From: Lentilitoribacter sp. Alg239-R112
GTDB lineage: Bacteria; Pseudomonadota; Alphaproteobacteria; Rhizobiales; Rhizobiaceae
Direction of reading: 5' to 3'
DNA: 64,000 bases
Assembly (NCBI RefSeq): GCF_900537175.1
Contig: NZ_LS999833.1
Coordinates: 2,460,261-2,524,260, forward strand
In this document: piece after piece, positions 63,546-64,000 of the stretch
Layout of the letters: every line of letters starts with the position of its first letter
Numbering within the stretch: position 1 is the stretch's first letter
Translations under genes and position numbers: made by a program
The notes under the pieces: generated by a model
Databases searched by the model: none
What the model was told of the DNA's origin: nothing
What the model saw: only the letters and a program-made list of their open reading frames with translations

Positions 63546-64000
63546 AAACTACGGGAAATTACAAGCTTTTTTCTATACGTCAGAAATATGTAGACGCTAT
63601 TCTTATAACGATGATGCCAATTTCATTTCTGTTATACACAAGCGCTCCGTCGATAATAATTTTATTTTTCGCTTTTTTTGGCATGTGGATGATATTTCAG
63701 AAACCAAAATTATTGGACGATAATAGGACGGTTCTTATTAGCAGCGTATCTGTCGCCATGTATATGCTTATCAACATTCTGGTAATTGGGTTTAGTACCG
63801 GAGTTTGGAATGGCTTGAATGATGTATTTCCTCTATATTTCGTTTTAACAATACCAATCATTATAGGGCTAAGCTTAGTCCGAAACTCAATGAAGTACTT
63901 AATTCTTGGCTGTCGAATAGCCGCAATTATATTTGTAATCCTTTCAACATATACTTTAATAGAAAATAGTTCACAGCGTATTGGCTTCGGTACGAACCCG
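63542..64000 (+). CDS. O-antigen-ligase-like membrane protein (partial, 3' end outside)
   Basis: An open frame from ATG 63542 with no stop to the window end gives 153 residues. Hydrophobic segments (ILITMMPISFLLYTSAP, IIILFFAFFGMWMIF, MLINILVIGFSTGVW, YFVLTIPIIIGLSL, IAAIIFVILSTYTL) and the N-terminal layout resemble WaaL/Wzy-family proteins. Following a GT25 gene, a ligase or polymerase role is plausible. The catalytic loop, normally in the second half, is not in the window. Confidence 0.65.
   Translation, partial: MKTTGNYKLFSIRQKYVDAILITMMPISFLLYTSAPSIIILFFAFFGMWMIFQKPKLLDDNRTVLISSVSVAMYMLINILVIGFSTGVWNGLNDVFPLYFVLTIPIIIGLSLVRNSMKYLILGCRIAAIIFVILSTYTLIENSSQRIGFGTNP

Noticed and set aside
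1..64000. CRISPR arrays, rRNA genes, conjugation genes, prophage structural genes
   Set aside because: I looked for regularly spaced repeats, rRNA-like sequence and typical tra/capsid motifs and saw none.

Overview
The window reads as chromosomal DNA of an AT-rich Gram-negative bacterium. LPS/O-antigen genes, a lipoprotein signal and heptose nucleotide-sugar genes show the Gram-negative character. The gene repertoire and the tRNA-Gly integration site suggest an alphaproteobacterium, but I cannot name a genus.

Region 1 (1-19967) is an integrated genomic island. The window opens inside a tRNA-Gly(GCC) gene, and the last 47 bp of that gene region (24-70) recur exactly at 19921-19967, as left by a tyrosine integrase that inserts in the anticodon-to-3'-end part of a tRNA. 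The island carries its integrase and an excisionase-like protein, an XRE repressor with overlapping divergent promoters, two diverged copies of an unknown family, a possible HUH replication protein, a serine recombinase and several defence-like modules. Those modules are a four-gene set around a zinc-hook Rad50/SMC-like ATPase at the left edge (279-3899), a solitary OLD-family ATPase/TOPRIM nuclease (9390-11153), an uncharacterised lipoprotein and beta-rich protein operon (13544-17365), and at the right edge a P-loop NTPase fused to a class III nucleotide-cyclase-like domain (17550-19628). The last and the first are the best candidates for undescribed anti-phage systems.

Region 2 (19968-28369) is patchy. 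It has possible integrase arm sites beside attR, a decayed IS3-family element, degenerate sequence, a compact minus-strand glycan-modification operon (GT2-GtrA fusion, methyltransferase, GT-C-like membrane protein), a Zn-ribbon methyltransferase, a methyltransferase pseudogene with an internal deletion, and about 1.2 kb without a convincing gene.

Region 3 (28370-53313) is a 25-kb, 25-gene plus-strand surface-polysaccharide cluster with mostly overlapping or closely spaced genes. It encodes a GDP-D-glycero-D-manno-heptose set (gmhA, hddA, gmhB, hddC), a nonulosonate-type synthase fused to a second TIM barrel with a cytidylyltransferase-like enzyme and further sugar enzymes, a Wzx flippase, a Wzy-like membrane protein, several glycosyltransferases, an unexpected type IV pilin-like protein, a UDP-L-FucNAc set (fnlA, fnlB, fnlC, wbuB-like) and GDP-L-fucose genes (gmd, fcl).

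Region 4 (53314-64000) holds minus-strand decoration genes (GMD-like SDR, three-domain C-methyltransferase, GT9-like protein, DUF6165-like protein, FkbM-type methyltransferase), a dead IS3 remnant, the chain-initiating sugar transferase with a WbpM/PglF-type 4,6-dehydratase, then a GT25 protein and the start of an O-antigen-ligase-like membrane protein that runs off the window end.
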